Of a stretch of 64,000 nucleotides of DNA, positions 26,772 through 36,842 are shown one piece after another; the first letter of the stretch is position 1; every line of letters begins with the position of its first letter. The DNA comes from Roseiarcus sp963829505. Lineage in GTDB: Bacteria > Pseudomonadota > Alphaproteobacteria > Rhizobiales > Beijerinckiaceae. The DNA lies in the NCBI GenBank assembly GCA_963829505.1, contig CAWHIL010000001.1:186001-250000 (forward strand), in the 5' to 3' direction. Made by a program: the position numbers and the translations under genes. Under the pieces are notes generated by a model that made no database searches, was not told the DNA's origin, and worked only from the letters and a program-made list of their open reading frames with translations.

Positions 26772-27975
26772 TTGAGCACCTTCAATATCCACGGCCGCGG
26801 CTTCGTGGTCTTCCTGGCGGCCCTGACCGCTCTGCCGCCGCTCGCCATCGACATGGCGCTTCCATCGCTGGCGCTGGTCGAAGCGGATTTCGGCGCGAGC
26901 CAGACGATGGCCGCGGCCTCGATCGCTATTTTTCTCGCCGGCTTCTCGACCGCGCCGCTCCTCGTCGGCCCGCTCGCCGACCGTTTCGGCCGCAAGCCGG
27001 TGATGATCGTCGGGCTCTGTCTCTTCGCCCTTTGCGGGCTCGGCTGCGCCGCCGCGCCCTCGATCGGCGTGCTGCTCGCGCTCCGCATGGTGCAGGGGGC
27101 AGGCGCGGGCGCCGTCGGCATCCTGCCACGCGCCATCGTCCGCGACTTGTTCGACGTGAAGGAGTCGCGCCTCTTCATCACGGCGATCGCCCAGGTCAAC
27201 GGCGTCGCGCCGGTGATCGCACCGAGCCTCGGGGCGCTCATCCTCTACGTCGCGCCATGGCGGGCGATCTACCTCGCGCTCGCCGCCATCGGCGCGCTGC
27301 TGCTCGGCCTCGGCCTCGCCCGCTTCCGCGAATCGCAGCCGGGCGATGCGCGCCAGAGCTTGACGCCCGCCGCCGTCGCATCGAACTACTGGCGCGCGCT
27401 GACCAACCGCTTCTGCCTCGGCTTCTCGCTTGTCCTCGGCCTCGCCTTCGGCGGCATGTTCGCGTTCATCAACGCGTCGCCGCTCCTCTTCATGCAGGGT
27501 TTCGGCGTCTCGAAAGCGGCCTTCGCCGGTCTCTTCGCCTTCACCTCGCTCGGCGTGATCGGCGGCGCGAGCCTGAACAACCAGCTGGTGCGGCGCGGCG
27601 TGAAACCGAAGACGGCGCTCGACGGAGCGCTGGCGCTCACCGTCGTCGCAGCGCTGGCGCTGCTCGCCACGAAGTCTCGCGGGGTTTGCTTCGCTCGCCG
27701 CGGTCGCCCTCATCTCGTTCGCCTATTTCTTCGCCATGGGGCTCATTTTCCCGAACGCCATGCACGAGGCGGTGCATCCGCTGCCTGAAATTGCCGGAAT
27801 GGCGTCGGCGATCCTCCTCAGTTGCCAGATGCTCATCGGCGCGCTCGGCGGGACGCTCGGAGCGGCGTTCTTCCAGGACGCGTCGATTCCTGGCGTCGCG
27901 AGCGTGATGACCTGCGCCGCGGCGGCGGCAACCGCGCTCTATGCGCTGTTGCTCAGACCGCACGTCGAGGCGTAA
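26772..27975 (+). pseudogene. Second Bcr/CflA-type MFS transporter, frameshifted
   Basis: Paralogue of the preceding transporter: LPPLAIDMALPSLALVEADFGAS, GPLADRFGRKPVMIVG, VQGAGAGAVGILPRAIVRDLF. Translation from the TTG at 26772 (GGGGGA upstream) matches the family to about residue 303. It then degenerates at LLATKSRGVCFARRG. Dropping one G from the GGGG run at 27681-27684 restores GFASLAAVALISFAYFFAMGLIFPNAMHEAVHPLPEIAGMAS to a natural end at 27975. The disruption is therefore a single base in a homopolymer, compatible with either a sequencing error or a recent mutation. As written, the last two helices are lost. Confidence 0.85.
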
Positions 27976-27980
27976 GCCTT

Positions 27981-29780
27981 TTATCCCTCGATGCCCTCGC
28001 GCAGGATTTCGAGCGCCAGCCACTCGTCCTCGGTCTTTTCGAGTTCCGCCCGGAGTTCGCCGTAGCGTTCCGTCGCCGCCTGGAAGGCGCGCGGATCCCG
28101 GGCGGCGAAATCGGGATCGCCGAGGCTCGCTTCGAGCGCCTCGATCTCGCCGCGCAGCGCGTCCATGCGCCGCGGCAGCAACTCGAGCGCCCGCTTCTCG
28201 TTGAACGTGAGCTTGCGCTTCGCCTGCGGCTCGTTCCTCGGCTTCGCGTCCGGCCTTGGGCGCTCCCCGGCCGGCGCCGACGGCCCCGCAAGCCCGAAGC
28301 CACGCTGGGCGACCATGTCGGAATAGCCCCCTGCGTACTCGAGCCAGCGCCCCTCTCCTTCGCTGACGATCACCGAGGTGGCGACCCGGTCGAGGAAGTC
28401 GCGGTCGTGGCTGACGATCAAAACCGTGCCCCTGTACTCGCCGAGAAGCTCTTGCAGGAGGTCGAGGGTTTCGACGTCGAGGTCGTTGGTCGGTTCGTCG
28501 AGCACCATCAGGTTCGAGGGGAGGCTCAAGGCGCGGGCGAGCATCACCCGGCCGCGCTCGCCGCCCGAGAGCTTGCCGATTGGCGTACGCGCCTGTTCGG
28601 GGTCGAACAGGAAATCCTTCATGTAGCCGATCACGTGGCGGCGCTCGCCGTTGACCGTCACGTTGTCGCTGCCGCCTCCGGTCAGCGCATCGGTCAGCGT
28701 GGTCGTCGGCGGCAGCGCATCGCGCTTCTGGTCGACCCGCGCCATCGCGACGTTGGTCCCGATCCGGACGTTTCCCGCGTCCGGCGCGAGCTCGCCGGTG
28801 AGGAGATTGATCAGCGTTGTCTTGCCGGCGCCGTTGGCGCCGATCAGTCCGATGCGGTCGCCGCGCATGATGCGGGTCGAGAAGGCCTTGACGATCGGCC
28901 GTCCGTCGTAGGCCTTGCCGATCCCCTCCGCCTCGACGACGAGCGCTCCCGAGGCCCCGGCGTCCTGGGCGGCCATGCTCGCAAGCCCGACAGAGCGGCG
29001 CGCTTCCCGGCGATCGCGGCGCATGTCGGCAAGCTCGGCGACGCGGCGCATGTTGCGCTTGCGCCGGGCTGTGACGCCGTAGCGCATCCAGTGCTCCTCG
29101 GCGACGATCCGCCGGTCGAGCTTGTGCCGTTCTTCTTCCTCCTCCTCGAGCTTGGCGTCGCGCCACGCCTCGAAGGCGGAAAAGCCGCGATCCAGCCGGT
29201 GCGTCCGGCCGCGGTCGACCCAGACGACGGCGTTCGTCAGGTCCGCCAGAAGGCGGCGGTCGTGGCTGACGAGCGCCAGCGCCGAACGGCACGATCTGAG
29301 ATGGGCTTCGAGCCACTCGATCGCGACGAGGTCGAGATGGTTGGTCGGTTCGTCGAGCAGCAGGATGTCCGGATCGGCGCCGAGCGCGCGGGCAAGCGCG
29401 GCGCGCCGAGCTTCGCCGCCCGAAAGGCGCATGGGATTGGCGGACGGATCGAGCCCGAGGTCGCCGATCAGCGCGCGCAGCGCATGGACGTCGTCGTGCT
29501 CGCCAAGGCCCGCGAGCGTGTAGTCCAGGACCGTCGCATGGCCGGACATGTCCGGTTCCTGCGGCAGGAATGCGAGGCGCGCGGACGGCTGCTGGAATCG
29601 GGTCCCGCGGTCAGGGGTCGTTTCGCCGGCTGCAATGCGCAGGAGCGTCGATTTTCCCGAGCCATTGCGGCCGACGAGCGCGATCCGCTCGCCGGGCGCG
29701 ATGGAAAGCTCGGCGCCGTCGAGGAGAGGCGCGCCGCCGAGCGTCACGGCGATGTCTCGAAGCTGCAGGAGCGGGGGCAT
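27981..29780 (-). CDS. uup: ABC-F family ATPase (Uup-like)
   Basis: A 599-aa soluble ATPase with two ABC domains and no membrane part. Domain 1: Walker A GRNGSGKST, signature LSGGEARRA, LLLDEPTNHLDL. A charged linker (KLEEEEEERHKLDRR) and RRKRNMRRVAELADMR lie between domains. Domain 2: Walker A GANGAGKTT, signature LSGGERGRV, VLDEPTNDLDV. The C-terminal extension (RKLTFNEKRALELLPRRMDALRGEI onward) is a coiled coil, which marks Uup rather than EttA or YheS. Uup acts on branched DNA intermediates and ribosomes in E. coli. It is convergent with the frameshifted MFS gene, with stops six bases apart. Confidence 0.93.
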   Translation of the reverse strand: MPPLLQLRDIAVTLGGAPLLDGAELSIAPGERIALVGRNGSGKSTLLRIAAGETTPDRGTRFQQPSARLAFLPQEPDMSGHATVLDYTLAGLGEHDDVHALRALIGDLGLDPSANPMRLSGGEARRAALARALGADPDILLLDEPTNHLDLVAIEWLEAHLRSCRSALALVSHDRRLLADLTNAVVWVDRGRTHRLDRGFSAFEAWRDAKLEEEEEERHKLDRRIVAEEHWMRYGVTARRKRNMRRVAELADMRRDRREARRSVGLASMAAQDAGASGALVVEAEGIGKAYDGRPIVKAFSTRIMRGDRIGLIGANGAGKTTLINLLTGELAPDAGNVRIGTNVAMARVDQKRDALPPTTTLTDALTGGGSDNVTVNGERRHVIGYMKDFLFDPEQARTPIGKLSGGERGRVMLARALSLPSNLMVLDEPTNDLDVETLDLLQELLGEYRGTVLIVSHDRDFLDRVATSVIVSEGEGRWLEYAGGYSDMVAQRGFGLAGPSAPAGERPRPDAKPRNEPQAKRKLTFNEKRALELLPRRMDALRGEIEALEASLGDPDFAARDPRAFQAATERYGELRAELEKTEDEWLALEILREGIEG

Positions 29781-29842
29781 GGGTTCGCCGAGTCCGATAG
29801 CGGACGCCGAAGGAAAGGAAAAGGCCGACGCTGCGGCGCGCC

Positions 29843-30685
29843 TCAGCCGAGTAGGAAGTCTCGCACGACGTCGATCTGGTCCTTCGCCATCAGCGCCGGG
29901 GCGTGGCCGACGCCGGGAAACTCGACGATCTTCGCCTTCGGCCCCCGTCCGGTCATGGCCTCGGCGACGTCGTGGGAGATGATGTCGGAGCGGTCGCCGC
30001 GCAGAACGAGCGTCGGGCAGCGGATCGCATCATAGACCCCCCATAGGTCCACATCCTCGACCGGACCGGCCTTCAGCGGGTCGCCGATGCGCGGGTCGTA
30101 GTTGAAGGCGTAGCGGCCGTCAGGAAGCCTCCGTGCGCCGTCCTCCGTGAGCTTGCGCCATTGGGCGTCGGTCAAGGCGCCGTAGGCGGCGTTGTTTCGG
30201 CGCACCGACGCCTCCATCGCCTCCAAAAAGTCGAAGCTCTCGCCGGACCCGAGATACGCGCCGATCCGGTTGAGCCCCTCCTTGGACACGACGGCGCCCG
30301 TGTCGTTGAGCACGAGCCTGCGGATCGGCGCGCCCGGCCGAGCGGCGAGGAGCATCCCGATCAGCGCGCCCATCGACGTCCCGAGCCAGTCCACGCTCTC
30401 GACGTCGAGCCGCGCGATCAGCGCCGCACAGTCCGAGAGGTACGTCGGGAACGCGTATTCGGCCGGGTTGGCAAGCCACTCGCTGCGCCCGCGGCCAGCC
30501 ATGTCCGGACAAACGACCCGATAGCGGTCCGACATCGCCCGGGCGAGGTCGTCGAAGTCCCGGCCGTTGCGGCTGAGCCCGTGCACGCACACCAGCGTTG
30601 GCGCGCCCGTGGGCCCCGGCCATTCGCGGTAGGCGACGCGATGAAAGCCCGAGGGGCCGAGACAGGCAAGTTGGCGTTCGAGCAT
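29843..30685 (-). CDS. Alpha/beta hydrolase
   Basis: A 280-aa cytoplasmic alpha/beta-fold hydrolase. Oxyanion region CVHGLSRNGRDFDDLARAM, nucleophile elbow LGTSMGALIG (Ser in SMG), acidic residue region VLRGDRSDIIS, and the catalytic His in PGVGHAPAL near the end. I use the ATG at 30685 with GGGAG upstream, because the longer frame to 30781 adds arginine-rich sequence unlike the family. The uup gene follows 62 bases downstream on the same strand. The substrate cannot be told from sequence. Confidence 0.85.
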   Translation of the reverse strand: MLERQLACLGPSGFHRVAYREWPGPTGAPTLVCVHGLSRNGRDFDDLARAMSDRYRVVCPDMAGRGRSEWLANPAEYAFPTYLSDCAALIARLDVESVDWLGTSMGALIGMLLAARPGAPIRRLVLNDTGAVVSKEGLNRIGAYLGSGESFDFLEAMEASVRRNNAAYGALTDAQWRKLTEDGARRLPDGRYAFNYDPRIGDPLKAGPVEDVDLWGVYDAIRCPTLVLRGDRSDIISHDVAEAMTGRGPKAKIVEFPGVGHAPALMAKDQIDVVRDFLLG

Positions 30686-30777
30686 GACGACGGGCTCCCG
30701 GGCGATCGCGGCCCATGTACGCCGACGGGCGCGCGCAAGTCCATGTCGAGGCGTCTCGGCCGCATGACAAGCGATCG

Positions 30778-32602
30778 TCAACCCGCGTCCGGGGCGGCTT
30801 CCGCGAGGGAGGCTGGAGCGCCAACAAGCGGAAGCTCCGGCGCGACCTCGATCTTCTGCGGCTCGAGCAGGCGCAGACGACCCTCCGCGTCGACCGCGAG
30901 CGAATGCACGTAGAAGATCCCAACCTCGTCGTCCGCCTTCATGACCGGAGACGGCGCCGACACGATCTTCAGCGCTCCGCAGGCGCCCATCCAGTCCACA
31001 TGCCGATGGCCGTGCATGACCACGATCCGGCTCGCATAGGGCTTCAGAAGGCGAATGAACCAGCTTCCGTTGATCAGCGCGGTCCCGACCCGCTCGGAGA
31101 ACGCGACCGCGGCCCTCGGATATTCCGTGACGTGGTGGTGCAAGGCGACGATAAAGCCCGCGCGCGGGTAACGATCGAGGGCTGCGGTCAGGCGGCGCGC
31201 CTGATCGGCCGGAATCATGCCGAGCGCGTTGGTGAAGGAAAAGTTGGTGTCGGCGTTCGAGTCGAGAAGGGCGACGCCGAGACCGTTCTCGTCCTCAGGC
31301 GCCACGATCATGGGGAACGCCTCCTTCCAGAGGCGGGTCAGGCGCGCCGATCGCCGCATGTCCCCCTCGTCGGCGAACGCCTCGATCTCCGCGCGAAGGG
31401 GCGCGAGCGCGCCGTTCAGCGAGACGGATCGGTCTGCCGACACCCCTGGCGCGAGCGCGTGATCTCCAACGATCGCCGCAGCGGCGGACAACGCCCGCAT
31501 TCTGCGCAGCGTTTTCATCGGGCTGAACGGCAGGTCGAGACGCGCCGGATTGGCGTGATCGACGATGTTGACGTCATGATTGCCGGGAAGCACGAGAACG
31601 CGTGCGGCGAGTTCGGGGCGCTCCGCGAGGGCGTCGAAGAAGGCGACCCACTCCGCGCTCGAACCGGCGTCCGTCATGTCGCCCGTGATGAGGACGCAGT
31701 CGAGCGGCGACCTGGCGTGCAAGGCGTCGAGGCTCGCGAGGGTCCGCCGCAGCCGCTCGTTTCCGCGAGGGCCGGCGCGTCCGCTCTCGATGCGAAAGCC
31801 ATAGGGCTCGCCGACGACGTGGATGTCCGAGAGATGCGCGACGCGCCAGATCCGCGCGCCCGGCGGCGCTGCGTCGAACTTGGCGAGGTCGAGCGGCTGA
31901 TCCGCCGAAGCGTCGGCCGCGCCCCAGACGAGGGCAGCGGCGGCGAGGTAGGCCGACATCGCGACAACCGCGTTGGCGACCATCGGGACGATCAGCCGGT
32001 GGGGCGCCATGAGGTCCGCCGCAGTCCCGCTCCAGCGCGTCGCGGGCCAGACGAGCGCCGCCACCAGCGCCGCCACGAGGAAAAGCAATATCCCCGCCGC
32101 GGCGCAGCTTGCCGCGCGCAGCCGCGCAAGCTCTTCGCCGTTTCGGCTCCCGACGAAGCGCTCCGCCAGATGCCGGATGAGCTCGCGCCAGAATGCGTAG
32201 CCCGGTTGCACGGCGAGGGCGTTCAGAGACCAGAAGTTCGAACTCCGCGAGGCGGAAGAGCGGGCGCCAGCCCAGGGCCGCCACCGCAACCGCGGCGAGC
32301 GCGACGACCGCCGCGCCGAACGCGGTCGCCTCGGCAAACCGGCCGGAGGTCTCGCTGGCGAAGGCCGTGAGGACGAGCGGCGCGGCCCCCAGAAGCACGG
32401 CCGGCAGCACGATCTGCGCGACGAGGCTGAAGGCGAGTTTGGCGAGGCTGATTTCGCCAAGAAGACTGCCGGCGATCGCGAGCAGGGAGCGCTGCTTGGT
32501 GGCCGAATGGTCGTCCGCGAAGTCGCCCGCTCGAGGGTCGAGGATCGGGCGGCCCAGCGAAGGCGGCTGCATGACCAGGGGGTCGGCGACGGGATCGTTC
32601 AT
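30778..32602 (-). pseudogene. Membrane-anchored metallophosphoesterase, frameshifted
   Basis: One gene in two frames. From the ATG at 32602 (MNDPVADPLVMQPPSLGRPILD) the protein runs through two hydrophobic segments to GWRPLFRLAEFE. At about 32240 the frame slips: skipping one base gives FWSLNALAVQPGYAFWRELIRHL and continues to 30778. The C-terminal half is a complete calcineurin-like phosphoesterase with HLSDIHV, LITGDMTD, VLPGNHD, ALHHHVTEYP and MHGHRHVD, so all metal ligands are intact. Two further helices (LLFLVAALVAALVW and IVPMVANAVVAMSAYLAAAALVW) place it at the membrane with the enzyme domain on one side. The break may be an assembly error. It lies 92 bases upstream of the alpha/beta hydrolase. 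Confidence 0.82.
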
Positions 32603-32769
32603 GTCTCTCGATGGCCGGAATGCGCGACCGGACGGGTCGAAGGGGGCGACTGATAGCACGGATGGCGCCGGCGCCACTCCCTGCGCTATGAAGGCCCGCC
32701 TCCGACCGCGGCCCTTCGGCTGCGGTCAGATTTGCGGGAGGCTCGCGCGCGCCGGGGTTGGGTATTGCG

Positions 32770-33813
32770 ATGAGGCTGGATGGGCTTTCGAGGATTTCGC
32801 TCGCGCTTCTCGCGGCGATCGGGATCTCGGTCGCCGCCTATCAGGCGGACGCGGTGCTGGCGCCTTTGGCGCTCGCGATCTTCATCGTCGCGCTCGTCTG
32901 GCCGCTGCAGCGCTGGCTTCAGGAGCGCATCCCGGCGCTGATCGCGCTCGCCGTCACCATGTCGCTGACCGTCCTCGCGATGCTCGCCTTCGCCTCGCTC
33001 GTCGTCTGGGGGTTCGGACGGGTCGGGCGGTCGATCCTTGCGGATTCGGGCCGCTACCAGGCGATCTACGACGCGGCCGTCGCCTGGCTCGACGGCCATG
33101 GCGTCTCGGTCGCGGGACTGTGGGCCGAGCACTTCAACGTGGGCTGGCTGCTGCGGCAGGCCCAGGGTATCACCGGCCGGGTCAACACCACGCTGAGCTT
33201 CTGGATCGTGACGCTCGTGTACGTGATCCTCATGCTCATGGAGGTCGAGGACGCAAAGCGGAAGGTCTCCGTCTTCCTCAAGCCCGACGCCGCGCGCCTC
33301 GTGATCGGGGCCTCAGCCGACACGGCGCGAAAGTTTCGCAAATACATGATCGTGCGGACCCAGATGAGCGTCGTGACCGGGGCGCTGGTCGCGGCCTTCG
33401 CCTACGCGGCTGGCCTCCAGTTCGCGCTCGAATGGGGCGTGATCGCCTTCGCGCTGAACTACATTCCGTTCATCGGCCCGTTCATCGCCACGCTCTTTCC
33501 GACGCTGCTCGCGATGGCGCAGTTCGCGAGCTGGGAGGCGGTCCTCGGCGTGTTCCTCTGCCTCAACGTCATCCAGTTCGTCATCGGCAGCTATGTCGAG
33601 CCGCGCGTCTCGGGCAACGTGCTCGCGGTGTCGCCGTCGGTCGTCCTGTTCGCCGTCTTCTTCTGGACGTTCCTCTGGGGTCTCTTCGGTTCCTTCATCG
33701 GCGTGCCCATCGCGATCGCGGCGCTCACCTTCTGCGAACACGCCTCGCCGACCCGCTGGATCGCAGGCCTCCTCGGAGGGCCGGCGCCGGACGCCGCGCA
33801 CGAGCCGTCGTGA
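32770..33813 (+). CDS. AI-2E family transporter (PerM/TqsA-like permease)
   Basis: A 347-aa inner-membrane protein of the AI-2 exporter superfamily. The hydrophobic pattern fits about eight helices. These include LALLAAIGISVAAYQADAVLAPLALAIFIVALVWPLQ at the N-terminus and the family's re-entrant segment ALNYIPFIGPFIATLFPTLLAMAQF. QFVIGSYVEPRVSGNVLAVSPSVVLFAVFFW near the C-terminus is also typical. The ATG at 32770 fits better than a TTG at 32758. Members export AI-2, act as Na+/H+ antiporters or are uncharacterised, so the substrate is open. About 190 bases without a gene separate it from the next operon. Confidence 0.9.
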   Translation: MRLDGLSRISLALLAAIGISVAAYQADAVLAPLALAIFIVALVWPLQRWLQERIPALIALAVTMSLTVLAMLAFASLVVWGFGRVGRSILADSGRYQAIYDAAVAWLDGHGVSVAGLWAEHFNVGWLLRQAQGITGRVNTTLSFWIVTLVYVILMLMEVEDAKRKVSVFLKPDAARLVIGASADTARKFRKYMIVRTQMSVVTGALVAAFAYAAGLQFALEWGVIAFALNYIPFIGPFIATLFPTLLAMAQFASWEAVLGVFLCLNVIQFVIGSYVEPRVSGNVLAVSPSVVLFAVFFWTFLWGLFGSFIGVPIAIAALTFCEHASPTRWIAGLLGGPAPDAAHEPS

Positions 33814-34005
33814 GGGTCGCCAGGAACATCGGCGGGCTGCGGGGATTCGCCGCGGACCGCGCGGCTGGACAGGGCGCCGTACGCGCATCATTGTCCTCCG
33901 CAACATGAGCGCCACACGCGTTTCGATATACGGCGCGGCGCTTTCTGTCGCTCCAGGGCCGCGGCGCGCGGTCACGAAAGATCGGCATCATGAAGGTCGC
34001 AAATC

Positions 34006-35504
<1,499 letters not shown>

Positions 35505-35508
<4 letters not shown>

Positions 35509-36842
35509 CGGACGGCCGGCAGGCGTCTCCGGTCTTCGTCTGTCACGGCTGCGGCGCGGCCGTCGATATCGCCAACGCCTTTCCCTTCGCCTGTCCGAAC
35601 GGCCGCACGGGCGACGACGTCGACCACGTTCTGGTCGCGCCGATGGCGGCGACCCCTTCCCCCTCGGGGGGAAGGCGGCCCGAAGGGCCGGATGAGGGTC
35701 TTGGCGCCGAGGACGACCCCTTCCTGCGCTACCGGCGCTGGCTCTCGCCCTGGCGTCTCATGCGCGCGGCCGGCCTCTCCGACGCCGCCTGGTTCGATAT
35801 CGCGGGCGAACTCGGCGAGCGCCTCGCCGCGATCGACGGCCGCGGCTTCCGCATCACGCCTTTCGGCCGCGAGGCGGCGCTCGGCGCAGCCCTTGGGGTC
35901 GCAGGCACCCTGTGGATCAAGGACGAGACCAACAACGTCTCGGGCTCGCACAAGGCGCGCCACCTCGTCGGCGTCATGCTCTATCTGCGCGTCCTCGAGA
36001 TCGCCCGCCTGCCGCTCGGCGAGACTTTAAGGGCGCGGCGCCTGGCGATCGCCTCATGCGGCAACGCCGCGCTCGCCGCCGCCATCGTCGCGCGCGCCGC
36101 CGACTGGCCGCTCGACGTCTTCATCCCCGCCGACGCCCAGCGAAGCGTCGTTCGGCGCCTGCGCGACCTGGGGGCCGACGTGGTCGTCTGCGAACGGCGG
36201 CGCGGCGAGACGGGAGACCCTTGTGTCCGCGCCGCGCGGCGCGCGGTCGCCGCCGGGGCCATTCCCTTCGGCGTCCAGGGGCCGGACAACGGCCTCGCCG
36301 TCGAAGGCGCGCGGACGCTTGCCTTCGAGATGGCCGAGACGCTCGCCGCCGACAAGGCCGAGCTTGACGCGCTGACCGTCCAGGTCGGCGGGGGCGCGCT
36401 TTTCAGTGCGCTCGCGCAGGGGTTCGCAATTGCCAGGTCCGCGGGGCTCACGGAACGCGTCCCCGCTTTCATCGCCGTGCAGGCTGCCGGCTGCGCCCCG
36501 CTCGTGCGCGCCTGGGATCGGATGAAGGGGATCGACCTCAAGGTCGCGGCGCGCTCCCGCTCGCGCTTCATGCAGCCGTGGGAGACGACGCCGGCGAGCC
36601 TCGCGCACGGCATCCTTGACGACGAGACCTACGACTGGTTCGAGGTCGTGAAGGCGCTTCGCGAGACCGGCGGCGAGGCGCTCGTGGCGGACGAAGCTGC
36701 GATCGAGCGGGCTTTCGAAGTCGCGCGCGCGCGGACCAGCATCCGCGCCTCGGCGACAGGAACGGCGGGGCTTGCCGGCGTGATCGCCGCGCCTCGCAAT
36801 GGAGCCGTGGCCGTGGTGCTCTCCGGGGTCGAAAGGGCCTGA
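35505..36842 (+). CDS. PLP-dependent fold type II enzyme (threonine-synthase-like)
   Basis: A 445-aa second PLP enzyme. The N-terminus has a rubredoxin-like zinc knuckle remnant (CHGCG...FACPN) as in many threonine synthases. Then come LWIKDETNNVSGSHKARHL (PLP Lys in SHKAR), IASCGNAALAAAIVARAADWPLDVFIP (SxGN loop) and VQVGGGALFSALAQGFA (glycine loop). GTG start overlaps the previous stop by four bases, and its own stop shares a base with the ygfK-like start (TGATG), so the three genes are tightly coupled. Residues 48-65 (TPSPSGGRRPEGPDEG) come from an intergenic-type palindromic repeat lying in frame in the gene. Diaminopropionate- or threonine-type lyase activity is possible; substrate not readable. 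Confidence 0.8.
35653..35699 (+). repeat. Palindromic repeat element inside a coding sequence
   Basis: A unit of the type normally found between alphaproteobacterial genes sits in frame in the PLP enzyme gene. Its two hairpins are CCTTCCCCC/GGGGGAAGG (35655-35675) and CGGCCC-GAA-GGGCCG (35676-35690), ending GATGAGGG. It encodes TPSPSGGRRPEGPDEG in a linker between the zinc knuckle and the catalytic core, where extra residues should be tolerated. Confidence 0.75.
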
